This document shows, in pieces, positions 8,643 to 16,868 of a stretch of 64,000 nucleotides of DNA; position 1 is the stretch's first letter; each line of letters opens with the position of its first letter. The notes under the pieces are model-generated. The model made no database searches and was not told the DNA's origin. It worked only from the letters and a program-made list of their open reading frames with translations. The stretch comes from an uncultured Ilumatobacter sp. GTDB lineage: Bacteria > Actinomycetota > Acidimicrobiia > Acidimicrobiales > Ilumatobacteraceae. The translations under genes were made by a program, and so were the position numbers. Location of the stretch: positions 124,001-188,000 of the forward strand of contig CAJQPY010000004.1 of NCBI GenBank assembly GCA_905480335.1, written 5' to 3'.

Positions 8643-9374
8643 ATGGACCTCGGGATCGAACGACGACGTGCGGCCGTGGCCGCAGGATCATCAGGGCTCG
8701 GCCTCGGGGCCGCCAAGGCGCTTGCGGCAGAAGGCACACGCGTCGTGGTCTGCGGCCGCGATCGTGACCGTCTCGATCGCGCGGTCGCAGAAGTCGGACA
8801 CGACGCCGTCGGTGTCGTCTGCGACGTCGGCTCGGCCGACGGAGGGGCAGAATTTGTTGGGGCTGCAGTTGAGGTGCTTGGCGGGCCGCTCGACATCCTC
8901 GTTCCGAACGCTGGCGGGCCACCACCCGGCACGTTCGCGTCAACCCCGGTCAATTCATACCCTGATGCTCTCGACTTGAACCTCATGTCGATTGTCGGCA
9001 TGTGCAAGGCCGCCGTGCCGGGAATGCAGGAGCGCGGCTGGGGTCGCGTGGTTGCGATCACATCGGTCTCGGTGCGTCAGCCGATCCCCGAAATCATTTT
9101 GTCGAATACGACTCGCGCGGGCGCAACGGCTTTCCTCAAGACGCTTGCTCTCGAAGTTGCTAACGACGGCGTCACGGTCAACACGGTGCAACCGGGTATG
9201 CACGACACCCCGCGACTGGGCGCGCTGTACTCCGACGAGCAGAAAGCGCAGATTCGGATGGGCGACGCCGATGACTTCGGAGCGATTGTCACATTTCTGT
9301 GCAGTGAGCAGGCGAAGTACGTGACGGGGCTGCAACTGCACGTCGACGGCGGCACATTCACCGGGCTGCAGTAG
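8643..9374 (+). CDS. atypical short-chain dehydrogenase lacking the catalytic Tyr/Lys
   Basis: A 243-aa SDR-fold protein. The dinucleotide motif is AGSSGLGLGAAKAL and the structural NAG motif is VPNAGGPP. The catalytic Ser is present in VVAITSVSV, but where YxxxK should follow 13 residues later the sequence reads LSNTTRAGATAFLKTLA, that is Ser and Arg in place of Tyr and Lys. Annotated relatives with LSN-x-x-R exist among proteins labelled FabG, so this is a coherent subfamily rather than a random mutation. Whether it reduces anything by normal SDR chemistry is doubtful. The C-terminus GLQLHVDGGTFTG is standard. Confidence 0.88.
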   Translation: MDLGIERRRAAVAAGSSGLGLGAAKALAAEGTRVVVCGRDRDRLDRAVAEVGHDAVGVVCDVGSADGGAEFVGAAVEVLGGPLDILVPNAGGPPPGTFASTPVNSYPDALDLNLMSIVGMCKAAVPGMQERGWGRVVAITSVSVRQPIPEIILSNTTRAGATAFLKTLALEVANDGVTVNTVQPGMHDTPRLGALYSDEQKAQIRMGDADDFGAIVTFLCSEQAKYVTGLQLHVDGGTFTGLQ

Positions 9375-9379
9375 CGGGT

Positions 9380-9617
9380 TTAGCCCATCCCAAGCGCAAC
9401 CGTGCCCAGTCGGCTGCGGTGCTCGGAGATCGGAGCGGCGAGTTCGAGCGTGTTGTTGTAAGTGTCGAAAAACTCGAAGCGCGCGATCCCGAATACCTGA
9501 GCCGACGAGATAGCCCCAGCCCTGCTCAAACAGCAATTTTGAGCGGCGATTGATACCGATCGGGTGCCCGGATTCAAAGCCGAACTCATCCGTCACGTCG
9601 AGGGCGACGCGCCGGGC
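9380..9617 (-). pseudogene. frameshifted gene remnant, family not recognised
   Basis: Two overlapping frames on the minus strand each look coding over part of their length. The upstream part reads TDEFGFESGHPIGINRRSK and LLFEQGWGYLVGS; near 9489-9513 the codon-like signal moves to the frame reading ARFEFFDTYNNTLELAAPIS and stopping at 9380. A single indel near 9500 would join them into roughly 70 residues. It lies directly after the PAP2 stop. I do not recognise the family. It could be a decayed tail of a larger gene or a sequencing error. Confidence 0.4.
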
Positions 9618-10736
9618 TCAGTTGCCGGCGGTTGCTGACGTGAAGGAGGGTTCGCGGTCGTCGATGCTGTCGCCAGTCGCAGGCTCGGAGCGGATATCCG
9701 TCTCGTCGTCAGAGACCTGACCTTGGTCGAGTTTCCGCTCAATTCGGTTCCAGATGAGGAAACTGAGACCGACGATCACCCACCCGCCGAGCGCATCGGC
9801 GAGGTAGTGCTCACCGAAGTACATCAAGGCAACGGCCATCGTGATGGGGTAGGAGAGCAACGCCCATCGCACCCAGATCGGTGTGATTAGCGGCCAGAAA
9901 AACACGACGACGAACAGCGCATAGGCAGAATGCAGCGACGGCATCGCAGCAACTTCGTTCGCCCAGTCGCGGCCGGTGTCCCACGCTTCGACGAAACCGT
10001 CGAGGCCTATGTGCCGCCAGCCGTTTCCCGTCGGCCGGCGTATCGGCGGGAGTGCGTCGAACTCGTACCCGGAGCGGTTCTTGCCGCCGGCCGCCATCCA
10101 CGGCGGTGCGGTCGGGAGCAGGATGAACATCGTGCATCCCAACAAAATGACGGTGGCGAAGCGGCGCATGTAGCGGACCCACTGACCCCGGTTGCTAAAC
10201 CAAAGGATCGCCATCACGAGGGGCGGCAGAATGAAGTGTGAGTAGTACACGAACGATGCGATCACGTCGTACCAGCGCACCGTGCCAGCTGGTGCGAGGA
10301 ATCGCCGCTGGAGTTCGACGACTCCGTCTGTCCCGAACAGAAGGAACCGATCAATGTCTCGAACCGACTCGACCTGGACGGGCATGCCGAGCCCGTCCGC
10401 AAGCCCGCGGCTCTCGTCGTAGGCGATCCACATCGCAACGAAGAAGCCGAGGTCTCGTCCGGTCCGGAGCCATTCGCGCGCAGGTCGGCCGACGCTTGCG
10501 ACACACAAGAAGATGGCAAACGACCACAGCACCGAGATGCGGTCGATGATGATGCCGTTGGCAAAAAACCACCAGACGTAGACCGCTCCGTAAACGCCGA
10601 TCAGCGCGTAGCGGATCCTTTCCCAGCTGACCCCGAGCGCACGAAGCGCAGCGCAGACGCCGCTGACGATCAGCGCAAGAGCGAGGGAGTACCACAGCAC
10701 ACGCCACAGGCCTCCCGTCGCCAATCCGAACAACAT
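9618..10736 (-). CDS. PAP2-superfamily membrane protein (inositol phosphorylceramide synthase-like)
   Basis: A 372-aa polytopic membrane protein. The C-terminal half carries the PAP2 phosphatase signatures AAMPSLHSAYALF and YFGEHYLADALGGW, which provide the two catalytic histidines and lie at the membrane surface. The N-terminal half has several extra helices (for example LWYSLALALIVSGVCAAL), the layout of AUR1/DipS-like enzymes that move head groups between lipids. Lipid phosphatase or phosphatidylinositol-type transferase activity is inferred. A hydrophilic acidic tail of ~40 residues ends it. ATG 10736 is preceded by TAGCGT with a 7-nt spacer. Confidence 0.85.
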   Translation of the reverse strand: MLFGLATGGLWRVLWYSLALALIVSGVCAALRALGVSWERIRYALIGVYGAVYVWWFFANGIIIDRISVLWSFAIFLCVASVGRPAREWLRTGRDLGFFVAMWIAYDESRGLADGLGMPVQVESVRDIDRFLLFGTDGVVELQRRFLAPAGTVRWYDVIASFVYYSHFILPPLVMAILWFSNRGQWVRYMRRFATVILLGCTMFILLPTAPPWMAAGGKNRSGYEFDALPPIRRPTGNGWRHIGLDGFVEAWDTGRDWANEVAAMPSLHSAYALFVVVFFWPLITPIWVRWALLSYPITMAVALMYFGEHYLADALGGWVIVGLSFLIWNRIERKLDQGQVSDDETDIRSEPATGDSIDDREPSFTSATAGN

Positions 10737-10743
10737 CGGCCTG

Positions 10744-10749
10744 ACGCTA
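10744..10749 (-). promoter_or_regulatory. -10 element of PAP2 gene (leaderless)
   Basis: TAGCGT on the minus strand, 7 nt before ATG 10736. Confidence 0.5.
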
Positions 10750-10822
10750 CTGGCCCGTCACGGGGGGTTCACTGCAGTAGTTGTGCGTCGGGCCCAGTCA
10801 CGGCGCCGATGCAGGAAATCGC

Positions 10823-11650
10823 TCAACCAGCGCTTGCCTCTTCGAGGGCACGTCGAGTAAGAACGCGGGCGAGGTGCTCGCGGTACTCGACGCTGGCGTT
10901 CAAGTCAGACGTTGGATCGCACCCTTCGGCAGCTTGCGCTGCGGCATCCTCAATTGACGCACCACTGGACAGCGCTGACGATACCCCGCTCGCAAGGATC
11001 GGGACCGAGCCCATGTTGACAAGCCCAACGCCAGAGTCGCCATTGCGACGCCACGCGGCCACACCGACGATGGCCCAGTCCTGAGCCCGACGATTGAACT
11101 TCTGAAAGCTCCATCCGGCGCCGTCCATCTTCGGGACGCGAATCTCCGTGAGCAACTCGTCGGGAGCGAGGACCGTCGTCAAGAAGCCTTGGTAAAAGTC
11201 TCCCGCGGCGATCTCACGCGTGCCGTTAGGCCCCTGCGCAACGTAGGTCGCACCGAGCGCGAGTGTCGTAGCGGGCAGGTCGGATGCCGAGTCGCTGTGA
11301 CAGATCGAACCACCGATTGTGCCGCGATGGCGAACCTGCGGGTCGCCAACGTGTGAGGCGGCGTGGGCCAGTAGTGGAGCGTGTTGCCTGAGGACGTCGG
11401 AGTTCTCGACGTCCATGTGCCGTGTCATCGCCCCGATTGCGATCATGTCACCGTCATCTCGGATGTATGACAGATCGGTCAGCCGACCGATATCGATCAA
11501 TACGGTCGGCTGCGCAAGCCGTAGCTTCATGAGCGGAACCAGGCTGTGCCCGCCCGCGAGGAACTTGGACTCGTCGCCGTGCTGCCCGATGAGGCTGATG
11601 GCCTCTTCGGCGGACTCGGCGCGGACGTAGTCGAATGCTGCGGGAATCAC
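10823..11650 (-). CDS. molybdenum hydroxylase FAD-binding medium subunit (CoxM-like)
   Basis: A 275-aa FAD subunit of a xanthine oxidase-family enzyme. FAD contacts are LAGGHSLVPLMKLRLAQP near residues 31-48 and TIGGSICHSDSASDLPAT from residue 111, both canonical for CoxM. It passes electrons from the 2Fe-2S small subunit to the acceptor. The track ORF is extended upstream; the real start is GTG 11650, which overlaps the coxL stop as GTGA. Last gene of the coxS-coxL-coxM operon. Confidence 0.9.
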   Translation of the reverse strand: MIPAAFDYVRAESAEEAISLIGQHGDESKFLAGGHSLVPLMKLRLAQPTVLIDIGRLTDLSYIRDDGDMIAIGAMTRHMDVENSDVLRQHAPLLAHAASHVGDPQVRHRGTIGGSICHSDSASDLPATTLALGATYVAQGPNGTREIAAGDFYQGFLTTVLAPDELLTEIRVPKMDGAGWSFQKFNRRAQDWAIVGVAAWRRNGDSGVGLVNMGSVPILASGVSSALSSGASIEDAAAQAAEGCDPTSDLNASVEYREHLARVLTRRALEEASAG

Positions 11651-14076
11651 TGCTGGTTCTCCTGGGTGTTGTTTCGGGCTTCTTGAATGGCATTCCAGAC
11701 CCTGACTGGGCTGGCGGGCATTTGGATGTCGCGCACGCCGAGCCCTGAGAGGGCATCGACGACGGCGTTCATCACGCATGGGGCGGCACCGATGGTTCCG
11801 GCCTCGCCAACGCCTTTGACGCCAAGCGGATTGGTCGGCGACGGCGTGATCGATTCACCGAGGGTGATCGAGGGGACATCGCTGGCGGCAGGAACGAGGT
11901 ACTCGGCAAGGCTCGACGACTGAAGGTTGCCGTCACTGTCGTAGGCAGCCTCTTCATATAGTGCCTGAGCGAGGCCTTGAATCACACCACCGTGAACCTG
12001 CCCGTCGACGATCAGCGGGTTTACCTTGTTACCGCAATCGTCGACGGCGACGTACTGCAGGACCTCGGTCTCGCCGGTCTCGGTGTCGATCTCGACAACA
12101 CACATGTGGGTGCCGAACGGCCACGAGAAATTGGGAGGGTCATAGGTGACCTGCATTTCCAGGTTTGGCTCGAGACCGTCGGGGAGGTCGTGGGCGGTGA
12201 ATGCCTCGAACGCGACTGCGGCGAGCGGCATTTCCTTGTCCGGAGATCCCGTCACAGTGAACACCCCGCCAGCGAACTCGAGATCGTCCTCGTTCGCCTC
12301 CATTTGGTGTGCTGCGATCTTGCGAGCCTTGTCGATGACTTGGTCGCAGGCCATGCTGATCGCCACCCCGCCGACCGGAAGTGAACGAGAGCCGTAGGTG
12401 TCCATTCCGAGCGGGGCGATAGCCGTGTCAGAGTGCAGTACATCTACGTCTGCCGGGTCGACGCCGAACTTGTCGGCGGCGATCATCGACCACGCTGTCT
12501 CGTGGCCTTGCCCGTGTGGGGCGGTACCGGTGACGACTTGGATCTTCGAGGTGGGCAGTACCCGTACGGTCGCAGATTCCCAGCCGCCTGCTGCGTAATT
12601 CAGTGAGGCGAGCACGCGTGATGGCGCAAGCCCGCACATCTCGAAGTAGGTCGAGATGCCGATTCCTAGCCGTTTCGTTGCGTCAGGCGTGTTCTGTGTC
12701 GCCTGGCGGGCGCGGACGCCTGCGTAGTCCACGAGGTCCTCTGCGACTTTAGCGGCCTTGTCGTGATCACCGGAGTCGTACACGAGTCCGGTGTAGGCCT
12801 CGTACGGGAACGCGTCCCTCGGGATGAAGTTGCGGCGACGTAGTTCGAGCGGATCGATGTCCATCTCGCGGGCGAGAGCGTCCATTGCGTGCTCAATCGC
12901 GTAGGTGGCCTCGGGCCGGCCAGCGCCGCGGTAAGCATCAGTCGGTGTCATTGTCGTGAAGACGCCTGTGCACGAGAAGTCGAACGCCTTTGGGATCTCG
13001 TAGACGCCGCCGTACAGAAATGCTCCGAGGAGGGGGATGCCCGGCGTGATGAGCTGCAGGTACGCGCCCATGTCGGCGAGGAGGCGCACGCGGAGCCCGG
13101 TGATCTTGCCGTTTTCGTCGGCGGCGAGTTCGATGTCCTGGATCTGAGCGCGTCCGTGGATCGTGGCCTGGGCGTTCTCGCCGCGCTCTTCGTTCCACCG
13201 GATGGGCTTACCCAGAGAGCGCGCTAAGTGCAGGCAGAGCAGTTCCTCGGCATAGACGTCGAGCTTCGATCCGAATCCGCCACCCACGGCCGGACAGACC
13301 ACGCGTAACTGCTGTTCGGGGATCCCGAGCGTGAGCGCAGACATGACCTTCAACACGTGGGGAACCTGAGTCGCCGTGAACAAGGTGATGTCGCCACCGA
13401 ACGGTTGCGGCATCGCCACGACGGCGCGGGGTTCCATTGCCATCGGGATCAGCCGCTGCTGGACGTATCGCTCCTTCACGACGTAGGCCGAGTTGTCTAT
13501 CGCTGATTGGCAGTCGCCTTCGTTTTCCTCAATCACAAGCGGCCATGTGTAGGAGGAGTTGGTGCCAAGTTCGTTGTGGATGACGACGGCGTCGGCGAGC
13601 GAATCCTCCAGGTCAATCACGGCGGGGAGTGGTTCGTATTCGACGTCAATTGCTTCGAGAGCATCGCGTGCAACGGCCTCGGACGTTGCGAGGACGCAGG
13701 CCACGCCGTCGCCGACATAGGCCGCCTTGTCCACGGCAAGCGGGTAGTGCGGTGGGTTCTTCATGTCCTCGGTGACCGGCCAGGCACACGGCATCGGTGC
13801 CGCCCACTGGTCGGCGAGGTCAGCGCCGCTGAAAGCGTGCATCACGCCTTCCATTTCAAGTGCGCCCGACACGTTGACCGAGGAAATTTTCGCGTGGGCG
13901 TACGGGCTGCGAAGCACAGCGAGGTGCAGCGCGCCAGGCACTTTCATATCGTTGGTGAATACAGCCTCGCCGGTCAACAGCGCCGGGTCTTCCTTGCGGA
14001 GCATCCGTTGACCGAGTAGGCCGTTTCCAGCGGCGATCGACTCGTCGCTCGTTTCCATGTTGTCGATGACTGTCAT
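11647..14076 (-). CDS. molybdenum hydroxylase large subunit, form II CoxL-like
   Basis: An 809-aa catalytic subunit binding molybdopterin cytosine dinucleotide. The active-site loop near residue 380 is AYRGAGRPE, the form II signature; genuine CO dehydrogenases of form I carry AYxCSFR, which is absent. GVGGGFGSKLDVYAEE-type and GVKGVGEAGTIGAAP segments give cofactor contacts and the catalytic Glu. The substrate is therefore unlikely to be simply CO; an N-heterocycle or aldehyde is possible. The track ORF extends to 14286, but ATG 14076 is preceded by GGGGGTCC and starts the homologous region. Middle gene of the operon. Confidence 0.93.
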   Translation of the reverse strand: MTVIDNMETSDESIAAGNGLLGQRMLRKEDPALLTGEAVFTNDMKVPGALHLAVLRSPYAHAKISSVNVSGALEMEGVMHAFSGADLADQWAAPMPCAWPVTEDMKNPPHYPLAVDKAAYVGDGVACVLATSEAVARDALEAIDVEYEPLPAVIDLEDSLADAVVIHNELGTNSSYTWPLVIEENEGDCQSAIDNSAYVVKERYVQQRLIPMAMEPRAVVAMPQPFGGDITLFTATQVPHVLKVMSALTLGIPEQQLRVVCPAVGGGFGSKLDVYAEELLCLHLARSLGKPIRWNEERGENAQATIHGRAQIQDIELAADENGKITGLRVRLLADMGAYLQLITPGIPLLGAFLYGGVYEIPKAFDFSCTGVFTTMTPTDAYRGAGRPEATYAIEHAMDALAREMDIDPLELRRRNFIPRDAFPYEAYTGLVYDSGDHDKAAKVAEDLVDYAGVRARQATQNTPDATKRLGIGISTYFEMCGLAPSRVLASLNYAAGGWESATVRVLPTSKIQVVTGTAPHGQGHETAWSMIAADKFGVDPADVDVLHSDTAIAPLGMDTYGSRSLPVGGVAISMACDQVIDKARKIAAHQMEANEDDLEFAGGVFTVTGSPDKEMPLAAVAFEAFTAHDLPDGLEPNLEMQVTYDPPNFSWPFGTHMCVVEIDTETGETEVLQYVAVDDCGNKVNPLIVDGQVHGGVIQGLAQALYEEAAYDSDGNLQSSSLAEYLVPAASDVPSITLGESITPSPTNPLGVKGVGEAGTIGAAPCVMNAVVDALSGLGVRDIQMPASPVRVWNAIQEARNNTQENQQ

Positions 14077-14120
14077 TGCTGGACCCCCATCCAGTGCTGT
14101 TCGTGGCCTGTGCGTGCGGA

Positions 14121-14579
14121 TCAGGCGTCGGCTGCGGCCAACACCGACTTGACGATGTTGTGGTAGCCGGTGCACCGGCAGAGGTTGCCCTCGAGACCGA
14201 TTCGGACTTCGTCCTCGGTCGGGCTCGGGTTTTCGTCGAGCAAGCTTGTCGCCGCCATCACCATGCCGGGGGTGCAGTAGCCGCATTGCAGGCCGTGGTT
14301 CTCCATGAACGCCTGCTGCATTGGATGCAGGGTGCCGTCGGTAGCGGCCATGCCCTCAATCGTCGTGATCTCCATACCGTCCGCTTGGGCGGCCAGGACG
14401 GTACAACTCTTCGCCGCCTCGCCGTTCAGGTGGATCGAGCAGGCGCCGCACGATGAGGTATCGCAGCCGATGTTGGTACCGGTGAGCCCGGCGTGCTCAC
14501 GAATGTAGTGGACGAGAAGCGTGCGCGGCTCGACGTCGTGTGTGTGCTGTTGGCCGTTGACAGTGATGGTGACGTCCAC
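14121..14579 (-). CDS. molybdenum hydroxylase 2Fe-2S small subunit (CoxS-like)
   Basis: A 152-aa small subunit with two 2Fe-2S clusters. The plant-type ferredoxin domain has Cys 39, 44, 47 and 59 (CDTSSCGAC), and the C-terminal helical domain has Cys 99, 102, 134 and 136 (QCGYCTPG and CRCTGY). It carries electrons from the Mo site to FAD. GTG 14579 is chosen over the longer ORF because GGGGG lies about 6 nt upstream and the family start (VDVTITVNG) follows directly. It is 44 bp upstream of coxL and heads the operon. Confidence 0.92.
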   Translation of the reverse strand: MDVTITVNGQQHTHDVEPRTLLVHYIREHAGLTGTNIGCDTSSCGACSIHLNGEAAKSCTVLAAQADGMEITTIEGMAATDGTLHPMQQAFMENHGLQCGYCTPGMVMAATSLLDENPSPTEDEVRIGLEGNLCRCTGYHNIVKSVLAAADA

Positions 14580-14806
14580 GGAGACCCCCGATGGTGTGGT
14601 GAATGGTGTGGAGAACTGTGATGAATCGCACGCCCTGTGACGCGCGTCTCCATCATGCCTCATTCGCGAGCCCAAGACGAACGGGAGACGATCGATTGGT
14701 CCAAAGTCTCCTCGGGAAGCGGGTCGATGTGCCAACCGCCGCCCTCGCAGCAGCGATGAGTTCAAGGCTTTGAGGCGCGCCGGTACAGCTTGCCGTTACC
14801 GGTCGA

Positions 14807-15688
14807 TCAGCGGATCTGACGCGTCGCCGGATGCACTGCGACGCCGTCGGGATGGAAGATCAACGAAAACGCTTCGACTCCGTCGACGACGCGAGGACCC
14901 GGACGCACAACGAGGCCGTCGGCGTCAATTGCCCAAACTTCTGCCCGATCGGGCAGCTTGCCGAGAACGGTGTCTGCCTGAGCTATGGCCCCGTCGAGTC
15001 CGAAGCCGCAGGGCGCAACGACGACGATGTCGGGGTCGTGTTGTGCGATGGTCGTCCAGTCGGTCGGTACGGATCTGCTGCCTCGCTCGGACAAAATGGG
15101 GTTACCGCCGGCTGCCGTCACGAGGTCGGGCACCCAGTGGCCCGAGAGGAACGGGGGATCTGACCACTCGAGTACGAAGACGTTTGGGCGGTCACGACTG
15201 CTGACGCGCGCAGTCACGACCGCGATGCGCTCGCGCAACTGTTCGACGACCGTCGCGGCTCGATCAGGTACGCCGAGCGAGCTGCCGGCGTCGATGATCG
15301 TGGCGAGCACCTCGTCGAGGGTGTGAGGATCAAGGGTCACCACGTCGGCGTCACATCCGAGTCGTGCCAGGGCAGAATCGGCCTCGTCGGCCGGGAGGGC
15401 ACACACGCGGCACAGGTCTTGGGTTAGCACGTGCGTAGGGTCGCTGGTCCGGAACCGCTCCTCATCGAGACGATAGAGATCGTGCCCAGCTGCGATCTTC
15501 TCCCTAACGAGCGCATCGATCGCCCCTGGAGAGAGGCCGTGCGTGTCCAGCCCGCCGACCACGACCTGGCGTCCGGGACGGGGGTCGGGCGGGAAGTCAC
15601 ATTCGAAGGTGACGCCGACGAGTTCTTCGGCAAGTCCCAGTGCAAAGACGATCTCGGTAGCTGACGGGAGGAGTGAGACGATCCGCAT
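14807..15688 (-). CDS. cobalamin-binding periplasmic-fold protein (BtuF-like), no signal peptide
   Basis: A 293-aa helical-backbone substrate-binding protein of the BtuF/FhuD class. It begins MRIVSLLPSATEIVFALGL, the usual BtuF opening, and contains DLCRVCALP, FVLEWSDPPFLSGHWVPDLV and a C-terminal DGVEAFSLIFHP. No signal peptide or lipobox precedes this start, so the product is predicted cytosolic unless translation begins elsewhere. No btuCD genes are near. Such leaderless relatives are often annotated cobalamin-binding protein, with no proven role in transport. Last gene of the run that starts with the K+ channel. Confidence 0.8.
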   Translation of the reverse strand: MRIVSLLPSATEIVFALGLAEELVGVTFECDFPPDPRPGRQVVVGGLDTHGLSPGAIDALVREKIAAGHDLYRLDEERFRTSDPTHVLTQDLCRVCALPADEADSALARLGCDADVVTLDPHTLDEVLATIIDAGSSLGVPDRAATVVEQLRERIAVVTARVSSRDRPNVFVLEWSDPPFLSGHWVPDLVTAAGGNPILSERGSRSVPTDWTTIAQHDPDIVVVAPCGFGLDGAIAQADTVLGKLPDRAEVWAIDADGLVVRPGPRVVDGVEAFSLIFHPDGVAVHPATRQIR

Positions 15689-15756
15689 GTCAGTGGACAG
15701 GTTCGATCAGGGCCTGATGTGGAGTGGAAGTCACGACGTTGGGTCGAGTCGGAAGG

Positions 15757-16173
15757 TCACTCGAACAGACGAATCGTGTCCGCGATCGTGGCCCAGACGA
15801 GGAACGCAATGATCGCAGTGCCGAAGATCGTGTAGTGCCAGCGCTTTGAATGATCGGCACGCCAAAACCGTCGGATCGAATAAATGATCGAGACAACCGC
15901 GAGCAGACCGATCGCAATGCCAACGACGGGGCCTACGCCGCGGGCGATCCCCACGGCCGGGAGAACGAACGGCAGCACGATGTACATCAGGAGGCATCGG
16001 CAGGTGGTGAATACCAATGATTTCTGGAATGCCGAGCGGGCCTCGGCTGCAGTTGAGGTCGTTCCTACGGGAAGCCGCAACATCCGTCGCATGAACCGGT
16101 CGGCGTCGGAGCGCGCAGGCCCTGGTGCAACAACAGACTGGTCGGACGTGGTGTGATCAGCCGTGGTGCTCAT
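15757..16173 (-). CDS. conserved membrane protein with three transmembrane segments
   Basis: A 138-aa protein with a hydrophilic N-terminus of about 50 residues and three predicted helices: LVFTTCRCLLMYIVLPFVL, VVGIAIGLLAVVSIIYSI, and YTIFGTAIIAFLVWATIAD. I do not recognise a named family. Its ATG overlaps the stop of the HAD gene as ATGA, which implies coupled translation with the phosphatase and the K+ channel upstream. Function unknown. Confidence 0.75.
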   Translation of the reverse strand: MSTTADHTTSDQSVVAPGPARSDADRFMRRMLRLPVGTTSTAAEARSAFQKSLVFTTCRCLLMYIVLPFVLPAVGIARGVGPVVGIAIGLLAVVSIIYSIRRFWRADHSKRWHYTIFGTAIIAFLVWATIADTIRLFE

Positions 16174-16865
16174 GACTCGTGTGCACGGTAGGCGGCTGCG
16201 ACCGCAGCGGCAACGTCACAAGGGTGTTCGACAATCGTGAGTGCGCCGGCTTCGGCCAACTCCTCGTGGGATCCGAACCCCCAAGCCACACCAATGCAGT
16301 CGACTGCGTTGAGGTGGGCGCCCTCGACATCGTGCTCGCGGTCCCCGATCATGATGACGTGGTCGAGTGCGATTCGGTCGTGGGGGCCAACACCAAGAAG
16401 GCTGAGGGCATGGGTGATGACTTCGCCCTTCGTTCGTCGGCCGACGCCGATTCCGTGCGTTGCTCCCACCTGACGAGCGAAGTAGTCCGTAAGACCGAAG
16501 TGATCGATAATTCTCACGGCGGTGTCCTGCGGCTTCGCAGTGGCCAGTGAGATCGTGTGCCCGGCGCTCCTGAGCGCGTCGAGCATCTCATGGACGCCGT
16601 CGTACAGTTCGTTCTCGAACAGTCCGACGTCCTCGTACCGGTCTCGGTAGACACTGATCACCTGCTCAATGTCGTCGACGTGGATGCCGTGTTTGGGAAA
16701 GCTGAGTTCGAACGGCGGGCCGATCATGTCGCGGATGGTGGTTTCGTCGGGAGCGAGATAGCCGCACTCAGTGAACGCGTGGGTGAGTGATCGGCCGATC
16801 CCTGGCGATGAGTTTGAGATCGTCCCGTCGAGGTCGAGCAGAACGTGGGTGGTGGGAGCGAACAT
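16170..16865 (-). CDS. HAD-superfamily phosphatase (phosphoglycolate phosphatase-like)
   Basis: A 231-aa HAD hydrolase with a helical cap after motif I. Motif I is LLDLDGTISNSSPGI (nucleophile Asp near residue 11), motif II ATAKP, motif III lysine in RRTKGEVI, and motif IV MIGDREHDVEGA. The arrangement matches Gph/PpaX-like enzymes that dephosphorylate phosphoglycolate or related small phosphoesters. It begins 3 nt after the stop of the K+ channel gene and is coupled by ATGA to the next gene. The exact substrate is not determinable. Confidence 0.88.
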   Translation of the reverse strand: MFAPTTHVLLDLDGTISNSSPGIGRSLTHAFTECGYLAPDETTIRDMIGPPFELSFPKHGIHVDDIEQVISVYRDRYEDVGLFENELYDGVHEMLDALRSAGHTISLATAKPQDTAVRIIDHFGLTDYFARQVGATHGIGVGRRTKGEVITHALSLLGVGPHDRIALDHVIMIGDREHDVEGAHLNAVDCIGVAWGFGSHEELAEAGALTIVEHPCDVAAAVAAAYRAHES

Positions 16866-16868
16866 GGT

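Noticed and set aside
8405-9061. 218-aa minus-strand ORF opposite the SDR gene
   Set aside because: Thr/Ser/Arg-rich shadow of the plus-strand SDR, with no motif.
11647-14076. Calling the first large subunit a form I carbon monoxide dehydrogenase (coxL)
   Set aside because: The loop is AYRGAGR, not AYxCSFR, so the name would overstate what the sequence shows.
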